Shown here one piece after another: positions 7,737-16,590 of a stretch of DNA of 64,000 nt; the stretch's first letter is position 1; every line of letters begins with the position of its first letter. A program made the position numbers and the translations under genes. Location of the stretch: the NCBI GenBank assembly GCA_031362985.1, contig JANLTO010000179.1, positions 1-64,000 of the forward strand, in the 5' to 3' direction. Source of the stretch: SHZL01 sp031362985. GTDB taxonomy: Bacteria; Pseudomonadota; Gammaproteobacteria; Xanthomonadales; SZUA-36. The notes under the pieces are model-generated. The model was not told where the DNA came from. It saw only the letters and a list, made by a program, of their open reading frames with translations, and made no database searches.

Positions 7737-10240
7737 TGCATCCACGGCGTACAACTGCCTGGTTGCCTTTGAAGTTGCTGTTGCGTGATTGGCATTCGGG
7801 CGAGCTGAGCGTTCTCGTCAGCGCGCTGCTTATTGCCGTGAGCGCTTTGACCGCCGTCGCATTTCTCACTGATCGCGTTTCCCAGGCAGTGGAGGCACGC
7901 GCTGCAGAAACTCTTGCTGCAGACCTGCGTGTCACATCTGCCCAGGCTATAGACGTGCGGTTCCTGACGATGGGCAGGACTGCCGGGCTGGAAACCGCCA
8001 CCACCGTGAGGATGCCCAGCGTGGTGTTTTCCGGTGAGACCAATACCCTGGCCGGAGTCCTGGCTGTCAGCGCAGGCTATCCGCTGCGCGGGGTAGTGAA
8101 AACCTCCCCCAGGCTGTTGCTGGAGGGCACACCGGACTTCGAAATTCCCGCTTCCGGCGAAGCCTGGGCCGCTCCCCTGCTGCTGGCCAGGCTGGGCGTG
8201 GTTGCCGGCGCCACTATTGAACTCGGTGCAGCCCAGCTGACTATCACCCGCGTACTGCAGCAGCGTCCCGATGAAGGGTGGAGCTTTGTCGACCTTGCTC
8301 CTACACTGCTGATCAACGAGGCAGACCTCGCACAGACGCAACTGGTACAGCCCGGCAGCCGGGTCTCCTACCGTATGCTGTTCGCAGGGCCGCGCAGTGC
8401 GATCGAAAGTTTCAAGCCCCAACTCGAAGCCAGCATGTCAGCAGGAATGCAACTGAGCGATATTGAAGACACGAATCCCCAAATCCGCTCAGCCATGGAC
8501 CGCTCCGGCAGATTCCTCAACCTTGCTTCGCTGGTTTCGGTGCTCCTTGCAGCCGTGGCCGTCGCCATGGCCGCGCGACGCTATTCGCAGCGCCATCGCG
8601 ATCGCATAGCCTTGCTCAAATGCATGGGCGCCAGTCGTTCCTACCTGGTGCGCTCCAGCCTGCTGCAACTGCTGGTGCTGGCGTTGTGCAGCGGCATTGC
8701 GGGAAGCATCGCAGGCTATTTCGCCCAACACGGCCTGGCCTGGTTGTTGCGCGACCTGATAGGCCAGGCTCTGCCGCAACCGGATCTGACACCGGCACTA
8801 CTGGGCATAGTGACAGCGCTTTTCATCCTGGCAGGATTCGCTCTTCCGGATCTCCTCCAAATGAGCAACACGCCGCCTTTGCGGGTGTTGCGAAATGACC
8901 TCGATCCGCCGCCACTGCGCTACGGAATCAGCTGGATTGCAGCAGTCACGGCCCTGTTGGGACTCCTGTTGTGGATAGTTCAGGACTCCCGGCTGGTCCT
9001 GTTCATTGGCGCAGGTACCGCCGTGACCTTCGTTTGCCTGGGAGTGTCTGGCTGGCTGCTGGTCCGGCTGTTACAGCGTTTTCGCAGCGCCGGGGGAATT
9101 TCATGGCGCTATGGGCTGGCTAACCTGGCTCGTCGCGGCCGCGAAAGTACGGTGCAGATCGTCGCTTTCGGTCTCGGCCTGATGGTGCTCTTACTGCTCA
9201 CCACCGTGCGCAATGAACTGATGGACGATTGGCGCTCAAGCCTGCCGGAAAATGCGCCCAATCAATTTATCATCAATATTCAACCCCTGGAACTGGATGC
9301 CCTGGCCAATTTCCTGGTCGAGAGAAACATACCCAAGCCCCGTTTTGTTCCACTGGTTCGGGCACGCATGACCACCATCAACGGCCAGGACATAAGACAA
9401 ATAACCTTCGAGGATCCCGGCGCCGAGGAATCGGCAAAGCGGGATTCCAACCTGAGCTGGACCGGCACCCTGCAGGACGATAACGAGATCGTGGCCGGTA
9501 AATTGTGGCAGGCGTCGCTCACCAGCGCAGTCGCACAAGTGTCCGTAGAACAAAAATTCGCCGCGGAACTCGGCCTGTCGCTGGGCGATGAATTGGGTTT
9601 CGATGTGGCCGGAGAACCTTTGCACGCAACCATCACCAGCCTGCGTAGTGTGGAGTGGGATTCTTTCAGCCCAAATTTTTTCATGGTATTTTCACCGGGG
9701 GTATTGGATGATTTTCCCACTACCTACATTTGCAGTCTTTTTGTGACTGAAGCGCAGGGCCCTGCACTACTCGAACTCATGCGGGCTTTCCCCGGAATTA
9801 CTGCGATAGATCTCGACGCCATGCTGGCGCAGGTACGCGACGTGATGGATAAGGCAGCATTGGCCGTGCAGGTGGTGTTCATCTTCACCCTGCTTGCCGG
9901 ACTGGCCGTGCTTTGGGCCGCTGCACAGTCAACCCGGGATGAAAGACGCTATGAGAGCGCCATGTTGAGAACCTTTGGCGCACGCAAGCAACAGGTGCTG
10001 GCTGGCGTTGCTTCCGAGTTTGCGGCCATCGGGCTGCTTGCCGGCGTGCTTGCGGCCTCCGGGGCCAGCCTGGCTGCTTATTTGCTCGCCACGCGGTTGT
10101 TCAACCTGGAGTACCAGTTCAGCCTCGCTTTGTGGATAGTCGGGCCACTGGCAGGTGTGTTACTGGTCACTCTCAGTGGTCTTGGCGTAAGCTGGCGTGT
10201 AGTAAGCCATGCACCCGCAAGTGTACTGCGCAACAGCTGA
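7736..10240 (+). CDS. ybbP: FtsX-family ABC permease, YbbP-like
   Basis: 834 residues with the duplicated FtsX/MacB arrangement: an N-terminal TM helix (about 20-42), a large periplasmic region, a block of TM helices (about 260-400, including FLNLASLVSVLLAAVAVAMAAR), a central pair, a second periplasmic region and a final three-helix FtsX block (about 700-830). LKCMGASRSYLVRS and LRTFGARKQQVLAG are the paired coupling helices that contact the ATPase. YbbP with YbbA is thought to work on envelope lipophilic substrates or lysophospholipid turnover together with TesA; the genomic linkage with tesA fits this but the substrate is unproven. Confidence 0.88.
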   Translation: MHPRRTTAWLPLKLLLRDWHSGELSVLVSALLIAVSALTAVAFLTDRVSQAVEARAAETLAADLRVTSAQAIDVRFLTMGRTAGLETATTVRMPSVVFSGETNTLAGVLAVSAGYPLRGVVKTSPRLLLEGTPDFEIPASGEAWAAPLLLARLGVVAGATIELGAAQLTITRVLQQRPDEGWSFVDLAPTLLINEADLAQTQLVQPGSRVSYRMLFAGPRSAIESFKPQLEASMSAGMQLSDIEDTNPQIRSAMDRSGRFLNLASLVSVLLAAVAVAMAARRYSQRHRDRIALLKCMGASRSYLVRSSLLQLLVLALCSGIAGSIAGYFAQHGLAWLLRDLIGQALPQPDLTPALLGIVTALFILAGFALPDLLQMSNTPPLRVLRNDLDPPPLRYGISWIAAVTALLGLLLWIVQDSRLVLFIGAGTAVTFVCLGVSGWLLVRLLQRFRSAGGISWRYGLANLARRGRESTVQIVAFGLGLMVLLLLTTVRNELMDDWRSSLPENAPNQFIINIQPLELDALANFLVERNIPKPRFVPLVRARMTTINGQDIRQITFEDPGAEESAKRDSNLSWTGTLQDDNEIVAGKLWQASLTSAVAQVSVEQKFAAELGLSLGDELGFDVAGEPLHATITSLRSVEWDSFSPNFFMVFSPGVLDDFPTTYICSLFVTEAQGPALLELMRAFPGITAIDLDAMLAQVRDVMDKAALAVQVVFIFTLLAGLAVLWAAAQSTRDERRYESAMLRTFGARKQQVLAGVASEFAAIGLLAGVLAASGASLAAYLLATRLFNLEYQFSLALWIVGPLAGVLLVTLSGLGVSWRVVSHAPASVLRNS

Positions 10241-10315
10241 GCTGTGGGCGAGCCTGGCCCACCAGCCCCGCAGAATCAGCCATGGGAAATCAACAGCCGG
10301 GAATCGAAAAGACGC

Positions 10316-11155
10316 ATGAACGATTTGACTTTGCAACACCAATACCAGCGCGAAGGCTATTTTGTGATGCAGGATGCCTTCCCTTCATCAAGCCTGGCAT
10401 CCATCAGGGATGCGGCGCAGCGCATTGTGTCTGACTTCGATATCGCGCAGCACCACAGTGTATTTAGCACCAGGGATCGCGACACCGGGCGCGATCGCTA
10501 TTTCATCGACTCAGCCGAGAGCATTCATTGCTTTCTTGAAGAAGACGCGTTGGACGAAAACGGCGACCTAACCTGCCCCAGGGAACTGGCTATTAACAAG
10601 ATTGGCCACGCCTTGCATGACCTGGACCCGGCATTCAACACATTTTGTCGGCAGCAGGTTTTTCCGGACGTGTTGCGCGCCCTGGGGTATCACGACCCGC
10701 AACTGTGGCAGTCCATGTACATTTTCAAGCAGCCGCGCATTGGCGGCGAGGTGCGCTGGCACCAGGACGCCAGCTATCTCATGACTGAGCCGGCATCGGT
10801 CATAGGGTTCTGGGTTGCGGTTGAAGATGCACACCGCGACAACGGCTGCCTGTGGGTGCAGCCCGGCGGGCACACAAGCCCTCTGCGCAGTACGTATGAA
10901 TACGATCATGCGACACAGCATGGCGAATTGCGCAAGGTGGGGGACCTGCCCTGGCCAGGAGATGCAGACGCGTTGCCAGTCGAGGTTCCTGCCGGCAGCC
11001 TGGTCATATTCCATGATCACATGCCGCATTACAGTTCGCAGAACCGTTCCGACCAGTCGCGCCATGCATTCACAATGCATTTTGCCGATTCCCGCTCCAG
11101 CTGGTCAGACAGGAACTGGCTTCAGCGCCGGCGCCTCAAGCCATTCGTGGCGTGA
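10316..11155 (+). CDS. Phytanoyl-CoA dioxygenase (PhyH) family oxygenase
   Basis: 279 residues from the ATG at 10316 (MNDLTLQHQYQREGYF); an in-frame ATG 72 bp upstream would add a Pro/Arg-rich leader with no homologous look. The 2-oxoglutarate/Fe(II) motif is visible as WHQDASYL (HxD) and the distal histidine plus arginine in PHYSSQNRSDQSRHAFTMHF. The N-terminal YQREGYFVMQDAFP is the usual PhyH entry segment. Such enzymes hydroxylate small molecules, often acyl-CoA or natural products; the substrate here is unknown. Its 3' end overlaps the convergent BtuF-like gene by 20 bp. Confidence 0.82.
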   Translation: MNDLTLQHQYQREGYFVMQDAFPSSSLASIRDAAQRIVSDFDIAQHHSVFSTRDRDTGRDRYFIDSAESIHCFLEEDALDENGDLTCPRELAINKIGHALHDLDPAFNTFCRQQVFPDVLRALGYHDPQLWQSMYIFKQPRIGGEVRWHQDASYLMTEPASVIGFWVAVEDAHRDNGCLWVQPGGHTSPLRSTYEYDHATQHGELRKVGDLPWPGDADALPVEVPAGSLVIFHDHMPHYSSQNRSDQSRHAFTMHFADSRSSWSDRNWLQRRRLKPFVA

Positions 11156-11960
11156 TTCGATTTTGAAAACTTCCAGGCCAGGCAGTGATGATTTTCCGCA
11201 ATTCTGTCAGTCCGTCGGTTAACGCGGCCGGCCCGGGCTGAAGAATCACTGAAGATTTGATTTCGAACACTTGCCGGTCACGTATTGCCGGAATGGAGTC
11301 CCAGCCAGACCTAAGGCACACTTTGTCCGGGCGGAATTTCTTGCCGCACCATGAGCCGATGATGATATCCGGTGCGCGCCTTGCGACCTCCAGCGGGTCA
11401 GCAACAATGCGGTTTTTCCCCAGCGACTCGATCGCATTTTCCGGAAAGCATTCACGCCCACCAGCCAGCTCAATCAATTCTGAAACCCAGCGAATTCCGC
11501 TAATGATGGGATCGTCCCATTCTTCGAAATACACCATCGGCCGGGCTTCCACGGGTGGCAGGGCGGCACGCAGCAGTTCGGCGTTTCCCTCCCAGTCCTG
11601 GACCCAGGTAAGGGCTTTCCCACCGGCACCCACCAGCGCTCCCAGTTGCACGATCATGTTGAGAATCTGCCGGATTGAACGGTGATTGAACACATGCACT
11701 TCAATGCCATGACGAATCAGTTGTGCGGCAATATCTGCCTGCAAGTCAGAAAAGCCCAGCACCAGGTCAGGCTGAAGGTTCAGGATGCGATCGATTTTCG
11801 CCGAAGTAAATGCCGACACTTTGGGTTTTTCGCGCCGCGCCTGCGGCGGGCGTACGGTAAATCCGGAAATGCCCACGATCCGGTCTTGCTCTCCCAGCAG
11901 ATACAGGGTCTCGGTGGTTTCTTCCGTGAGGCAGATGATGCGTTGGGGAAAATAAGGCAC
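11136..11960 (-). CDS. Cobalamin-binding (BtuF-like) substrate-binding-fold protein without signal peptide
   Basis: 274 residues of the helical-backbone metal-receptor fold: RIICLTEETTETLYLLGEQDRIVGISGF, the KVSAFTSAKIDRILNLQPDLVLGFSDLQADIAAQL segment and a C-terminal domain with ARRAPDIIIGSWCGKKF. These match BtuF/FepB-type receptors for B12 or siderophores. No N-terminal signal peptide or lipobox is visible and no permease or ATPase is nearby, so it may act in the cytosol or depend on a start I cannot see. The start is GTG, one base after the stop of the upstream DUF885 gene, implying coupled translation. Members of this branch are often annotated only as cobalamin-binding protein. Confidence 0.78.
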   Translation of the reverse strand: MPYFPQRIICLTEETTETLYLLGEQDRIVGISGFTVRPPQARREKPKVSAFTSAKIDRILNLQPDLVLGFSDLQADIAAQLIRHGIEVHVFNHRSIRQILNMIVQLGALVGAGGKALTWVQDWEGNAELLRAALPPVEARPMVYFEEWDDPIISGIRWVSELIELAGGRECFPENAIESLGKNRIVADPLEVARRAPDIIIGSWCGKKFRPDKVCLRSGWDSIPAIRDRQVFEIKSSVILQPGPAALTDGLTELRKIITAWPGSFQNRITPRMA

Positions 11961-11961
11961 C

Positions 11962-13776
11962 TTATTGTTTTTGCCCGGCTACCCAACGGTGCACATTTGC
12001 TTCCAGCACGTTCAGCGGCACCGCGCCTGCACCCAGCACCGTGTCGTGGAACGCGCGAACGTCGAATTGCGCGCCCAGTTCATGCTCCGCATAGGCACGA
12101 AGTTCTTTGAACTTGAGTTCGCCAATCTTGTAGGCCAGCGCCTGTCCCGGCCATACGATGTAACGGTCAATTTCAACAATGATGTCGTGTTCCTGCTTGC
12201 CCGCATTTTCCTTGAAATAATCTATCGCCTGCTGCCGTGACCAGCCCATGTAGTGCATGCCGGTATCCACTACCAGGCGCACTGCGCGCCACATTTCATA
12301 AGTGAGTTGACCGAAGTGGGAATACGGGTCCTGGTAAAAACCCAATGCGCTGCCCAGGCTTTCGGCATACAGTCCCCAGCCTTCGACGAATGCCGTGTAG
12401 GAGGATTCCTGGCGAAACCACGGAACGTTTTCCAATTCCTGTGCCAGTGAGATCTGCAAGTGATGGCCGGGCACTGCTTCGTGCAAGGTCAGTGCTTCCA
12501 TCTCCCAGCGGGGTCTCGTGTTGAGCGCATAGGTGTTGACAAAATAATAGCCGGGCCTGCCCGCCTTGAGGGAACCGTCCTGGTAGTAGGCCGTGGTTTG
12601 TGACTGCTCCGCATAGGAGGGCACGGGAATTACGCCATACGGTGTGCGCGGCAATACCCCGAACAGGCGCGTCAAGCCCGGATCAGCCCGCTTGGCGATA
12701 TCGCGATATTCCCGGATCAGGTCTTCCGCCGTGGTGAAATAAAATTGCGGATCCGTGCGCAGGAACACAAGAAAATCCGCAAAGCGGCCCGCAAAACCGG
12801 TTTGCGCAATGACCTCCTCCATTTCCGCGCGTATGCGCGCGACTTCGCGCAATCCTATTTCATGAATCTGCTGCGGCGTCAGGTCGGTCGTGGTTCGCAT
12901 GTTCACGTTATAGGCATACCAGGACTCGCCATCGGGTAAGTCCCGGGCCGCTATGGACTCCCGCGCAGACGGCAGATATTCATTTACTGTAAAAGCGAGT
13001 AAGCGCTCATATGCCGGCACGATCTGCTGGCTGTATACACTTTCGGCTCTTTCGCGCAGCGCCTCCTGCTGCCAGGAGTCCACGCCAGCGGGAATATTCG
13101 CGAACCCCGTGAGCAAAGGACTGGTGGCAGGATCATCCACCAGTTGATTGCGAATCTGCTGCGGCACGTCTCTTAGCGTGATGCGCGGCGGCGTAACGCC
13201 TGCTTTGATGCCCTCACGCATCAGTGCAATGGATTGGTCGATGGACAGAGGCAAAGCCTCGAGGCGGGAGACCTGGTCTTGCAATTGCTCCACCGAGGCA
13301 TTGGGCATCATGGCGAGGATGGCCGCCGGGTCTTGCTGCGGGCCGTTCATTTGGCTCATCCGCAGCAGTTCCTGCGGGAATGCCTGGCCCTGCACCGTGG
13401 TTTGCATCTGGTCCAGCAGCAGGTCGTAATTGAGCTGGTTGGAACTCGACAGCGTAGTGCGATCAATAGACTGCAGCAAGGCCAGCCCTTCCCTTTCGGC
13501 CTGTTTACGCTGTGCTATAGCGGCGGGAGACTCATCCGTCCAGCGCCCTTGCCCGCGAGGATCACCTATTTGGGTAGCCAATTCCGGGCGGTCCAGTAGT
13601 ACCTGGTTGCGCGCGATCTCGATGTAACGCTCAAAACGCTTCGTATCATCCAGTGCATACGGCTTGGTCGTGAGTTGCTGCACTTCCGTGGCAAGAGCCA
13701 GCAACTCTTCCTGATACCCTGCTGCTGCACTGCCAGAAAACAGCAAAAGCCACAACAATGTAAACAAATTCTTCAT
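11962..13776 (-). CDS. Exported DUF885 family metallopeptidase-like protein (1)
   Basis: 604 residues with a clear signal peptide (MKNLFTLLWLLLFSGSAAAG). The DUF885 zinc-site signature is HEAVPGHH near residue 437, followed by FVEGWGLYAESLG carrying the third ligand; this places it among gluzincin-like peptidases. N-terminal helical repeats (residues 30-400) are typical of the family. Activity of most DUF885 proteins is unproven, but peptidase or amide hydrolase function in the periplasm is the usual prediction. The BtuF-like gene follows after 1 bp. A second DUF885 gene is at 57032-58876. Confidence 0.85.
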   Translation of the reverse strand: MKNLFTLLWLLLFSGSAAAGYQEELLALATEVQQLTTKPYALDDTKRFERYIEIARNQVLLDRPELATQIGDPRGQGRWTDESPAAIAQRKQAEREGLALLQSIDRTTLSSSNQLNYDLLLDQMQTTVQGQAFPQELLRMSQMNGPQQDPAAILAMMPNASVEQLQDQVSRLEALPLSIDQSIALMREGIKAGVTPPRITLRDVPQQIRNQLVDDPATSPLLTGFANIPAGVDSWQQEALRERAESVYSQQIVPAYERLLAFTVNEYLPSARESIAARDLPDGESWYAYNVNMRTTTDLTPQQIHEIGLREVARIRAEMEEVIAQTGFAGRFADFLVFLRTDPQFYFTTAEDLIREYRDIAKRADPGLTRLFGVLPRTPYGVIPVPSYAEQSQTTAYYQDGSLKAGRPGYYFVNTYALNTRPRWEMEALTLHEAVPGHHLQISLAQELENVPWFRQESSYTAFVEGWGLYAESLGSALGFYQDPYSHFGQLTYEMWRAVRLVVDTGMHYMGWSRQQAIDYFKENAGKQEHDIIVEIDRYIVWPGQALAYKIGELKFKELRAYAEHELGAQFDVRAFHDTVLGAGAVPLNVLEANVHRWVAGQKQ

Positions 13777-13865
13777 CAGTTATCCACCCTAACTATTTAA
13801 TAATTAACAGTATTACTCAGTGCATAATATACGTAATACATTATGAGTATCATAATTCGCGTATT
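13777..13865. other. AT-rich intergenic region upstream of DUF885 gene
   Basis: This 89-bp gap is strikingly AT-rich compared with its surroundings. It contains a short inverted repeat, CATAAT (13824-13829 region) and ATTATG about 11 bases later, around TACGTA. It separates the end of the adenosine deaminase gene from the start of the DUF885 gene, both on the - strand, and is the likely promoter region of the latter. I cannot point to one convincing -35/-10 pair. Confidence 0.35.
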
Positions 13866-14909
13866 TCAAATTGTGTATTTATTTTTTTCTAATAATTTCC
13901 GTTGTTTGCTCGCTCGTAATGCATTTTTCCCGGCATCATCCAGAAAGGCCATGTCAAGGCCGTTGATCTGTGCTGCGCGTATCATCTGCCCGTTCAAGCC
14001 GGCGGCAGGAGCAGCGCGGTTGAACTCATGTGGCAAATCAATACCGCTGATGCCGGGATCATCCGTATTGAGGTTCATTTTCACGCCGTGCTGCAGAATC
14101 TGCCTTGCCGGGTGACTGGCCAGGTCTTTTACGCTGCTGGTCTGAACATTCGACGTCAAACAGACCTCCAGTCCGATTCCTTTGGCAGCAAGGTAATCCA
14201 TCAGGCGCGGGTCTTCGACGGACCGAATGCCGTGCCCGATCCGCTCGGCACCGAGGTCCTTGATTGCTGACCAAACACTGAGGGGACCGTCCGCTTCCCC
14301 GGCGTGCACGGTAATTCTTAGCCCCGCCGCCCGCGCTCGCTGGAAGTGCGGCACAAACAACGCAGGCGGGAAACGTTTTTCATCTCCAGCCAGGTCCAGT
14401 GCAATCAAGCCCTCACGATGAGCCAGCAAGGCATCCAGCTCTGCTGAGCATACCTCGGGTCCGTAGGTGCGGCTGAGTATGCCGATGAGGTTGGTAGTGA
14501 CTCCACTGGCCTCTGCACCCGCCCGGGCACCATCGATAACAGCTTCCACCACCTCAACGGGGTCCAGTTGGTGCGCCTGGCTCATGAACCACGGACTGAA
14601 GCGCAACTCGATATAGTCTATGCCTTCCTGCAACGCGTCCTCGACGTTTTCGCGGGCAATGCGCTGACACGCATTTGCATCGGCCAGCACGTCCGTCAGG
14701 TAACGGAACTTGTCGAGGAACTCCATAAGTCCGGACTCTGCACCCATTACCTGTACATGTGGCCGGAGCTCATCGACAGTGTGCGCAGGCAGCGTAATGC
14801 CATGCTGATCCGCGAGTTCAAGGATAGTCTTGATGCGCAAACTGCCGTCGAGGTGACGATGCAGATCGCACAGTGGCAAGCTGGGATCGATTTGGGAAGT
14901 GTCAGACAT
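13866..14909 (-). CDS. add: Adenosine deaminase
   Basis: 347 residues from the ATG at 14909 (MSDTSQIDPSLPLCDLHRHLDGSL); GTG and ATG starts 24-45 bp upstream are possible, none with a strong Shine-Dalgarno. All catalytic blocks of the ADA amidohydrolase family are present: HRHLDGSL (two metal histidines), ITVHAGEADG (His and catalytic Glu), ERIGHGI, and LNTDDPGISG (metal and catalytic Asp). It converts adenosine to inosine in purine salvage. Length and motif wording favour adenosine rather than adenine deaminase, though the families are close. It is divergent from the glutaredoxin gene, with 98 bp between them. Confidence 0.88.
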   Translation of the reverse strand: MSDTSQIDPSLPLCDLHRHLDGSLRIKTILELADQHGITLPAHTVDELRPHVQVMGAESGLMEFLDKFRYLTDVLADANACQRIARENVEDALQEGIDYIELRFSPWFMSQAHQLDPVEVVEAVIDGARAGAEASGVTTNLIGILSRTYGPEVCSAELDALLAHREGLIALDLAGDEKRFPPALFVPHFQRARAAGLRITVHAGEADGPLSVWSAIKDLGAERIGHGIRSVEDPRLMDYLAAKGIGLEVCLTSNVQTSSVKDLASHPARQILQHGVKMNLNTDDPGISGIDLPHEFNRAAPAAGLNGQMIRAAQINGLDMAFLDDAGKNALRASKQRKLLEKNKYTI

Positions 14910-15007
14910 GTGGGGCTGATTCTGGTGACACATGGGAAACAAGTCAAACAACACATATACTCTGATTCCATTTCACTTGACCAGCACGGTCAGATCACGG
15001 GCATCAG

Positions 15008-15451
15008 ATGAGCGAAAACGATTCGGCCTTGACCCAGGCCACAGCAGACAACGCGCAGGAAAGCGCAGAGGCTTTTGTACACAGGTTCATTTCTGACCCA
15101 AAGCAACCACTGGTGCTGTTTGGCGTGGATTATTGCGAATTCACCTGGGCGGCACGCAAGCTGCTCGAAGCCCTGGAAGTAAAATACGAACTGATTGACC
15201 TTGGCGCTGAAGAATTCCAGGCCAACCACAGGAGTCGGGAAATCAGGATCGTATTGCAGACTCTGACCGGCTCACCAACCACGCCACAAATATTCGTTTC
15301 CGGCGAGTCAGTGGGAGGTGCAACCGACCTTTTTGACGAATACAAACAAGGCAGTTTTCAGAAAATGCTGCAGTCCGCCGGTTTGCAGTTCACCAGTCCA
15401 CCGGGGCTGGACCCCTACAGCCTGCTACCCCATATGCACTGCCCCATTTAA
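15008..15451 (+). CDS. Glutaredoxin-domain protein with unusual active site
   Basis: 147 residues. The thioredoxin fold is visible as PLVLFGVDYCEFTWAARKLLEAL, the cis-Pro loop TTPQIFVSGESVGGATDLFDEY and the C-terminal helix. The active-site position reads CEFT, so there is a single cysteine and no CPYC or CGFS motif. A 35-residue N-terminal extension and a C-terminal tail ending in HMHCPI, with another cysteine, flank the fold. It would act on glutathione-linked thiols in the cytosol, but the substitution at the active site makes redox function uncertain. It is convergent with the PrsW-like gene. Confidence 0.75.
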   Translation: MSENDSALTQATADNAQESAEAFVHRFISDPKQPLVLFGVDYCEFTWAARKLLEALEVKYELIDLGAEEFQANHRSREIRIVLQTLTGSPTTPQIFVSGESVGGATDLFDEYKQGSFQKMLQSAGLQFTSPPGLDPYSLLPHMHCPI

Positions 15452-15507
15452 CCCTAGTGCCGGGGGGGCAGAACTGTCCCGGGTGCTGCACTACCCTGCT
15501 TGATGAA

Positions 15508-16518
15508 TCATTCAAGTAAATTCATTTGCCACAGGTCCTTGCGTTCCATTTGCAAGAAGGGTTGCATGGCCAGGAGTCCGGTCTTGCCAATGCTCTTTTC
15601 AAGGTAATGCAACTCTTCAAATTTTTCATGGGTGCGGTCACCCGCTGGAATCTCAAGACCATTTTCACGCATCAGCAGCAGCCCTTTGGCGCGTACCGCA
15701 AGTTCCGTGTAGATACGCAGGTAACAGAGCATATCCGCCACAACCGGCCCTTCAAACTTGTTGCGCAGGTCGTCAAGAAACATGCCGATTTTGCTGCTGG
15801 AAAAACTGCCGCTGTTGATTTGCTCCAGCAACTCCGTGTCTGCATCAAAGTCCAGTTCCAGCCAGGAATGCATGACACGTGCGCTGCGATGAAAAACGAA
15901 CCAAAGCAATGGCGGAAGTAGCAGCAGAGTCCCCAGTGTCGCCATTATTGGCGAGCCCGGGAAATGGTTGAATACGGAGTGCAGCACTGCCGCGACCAGC
16001 AGGCCGGGCAAGTACAGCAAGGGGTTGATCTTCATGCTGCGCTCGGTCAGGGTTTGCGCCATCACGCCAAAAATGGCAGTCACGCCTCCATGCATGATGG
16101 CCGTGCCGAATCCGCGCACGATCCAGACACCCATGTGCATTGAACTGCCAGAGTACAGGTAGTAGAGATTTTCAACCAAGGCAAAACCGGTCCCTACGGC
16201 GAAACCCAGGATCGCAGAATCCACCAGGAAGCCGATGCGATTGGTGCGGAAAAGATAAACCATCACCAGGCCTTTGAGCGTTTCTTCCGCCAATGGAGAT
16301 ACATAACGGGAGAATTCAAGGAAGCTCAAGCCGCTACGCTCGATCAGGTAGCCGTTCACGAAATAGCCGGCCCCGGCCATCAACCCGCCCAGCGCCATGA
16401 CCCAAAGCACAAGTCGTAAATGCACCAGTTTGTAACTGTCCAGGTAAACCAGCAGCGCGAGGAAAAAAATCACTGGTAATAGCCCGACCGGTGCACGGAC
16501 CAGAAATTCAATCAACAC
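15508..16518 (-). CDS. PrsW-family intramembrane protease-like protein
   Basis: 336 residues; the first ~230 hold about eight hydrophobic segments. The PrsW motifs are in order: PLAEETLKGLVM (EExxK), FALVENLYYL (E), and conserved histidines in TAIMHGGVTAIFG and VLHSVFNHF. PrsW proteins belong to the CAAX-protease-like glutamic/metal intramembrane peptidases; the Bacillus member clips an anti-sigma factor. The C-terminal ~110 residues are soluble and helical. An RseA-like anti-sigma gene lies 4 kb away, but I have no evidence that it is the substrate. Confidence 0.82.
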   Translation of the reverse strand: MLIEFLVRAPVGLLPVIFFLALLVYLDSYKLVHLRLVLWVMALGGLMAGAGYFVNGYLIERSGLSFLEFSRYVSPLAEETLKGLVMVYLFRTNRIGFLVDSAILGFAVGTGFALVENLYYLYSGSSMHMGVWIVRGFGTAIMHGGVTAIFGVMAQTLTERSMKINPLLYLPGLLVAAVLHSVFNHFPGSPIMATLGTLLLLPPLLWFVFHRSARVMHSWLELDFDADTELLEQINSGSFSSSKIGMFLDDLRNKFEGPVVADMLCYLRIYTELAVRAKGLLLMRENGLEIPAGDRTHEKFEELHYLEKSIGKTGLLAMQPFLQMERKDLWQMNLLE

Positions 16519-16590
16519 AAACAGTCCTTTGTAAACATTTCCTTGGAACCCGGGCTGGGAAAGCCACCGGCATCACGTGTATGCAAAACA

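Noticed and set aside
15452..15507. GC-rich stretch after the glutaredoxin gene as a terminator
   Set aside because: The arms (GTGCCGGG... / CCCGGGTGC) do not pair in register well enough.
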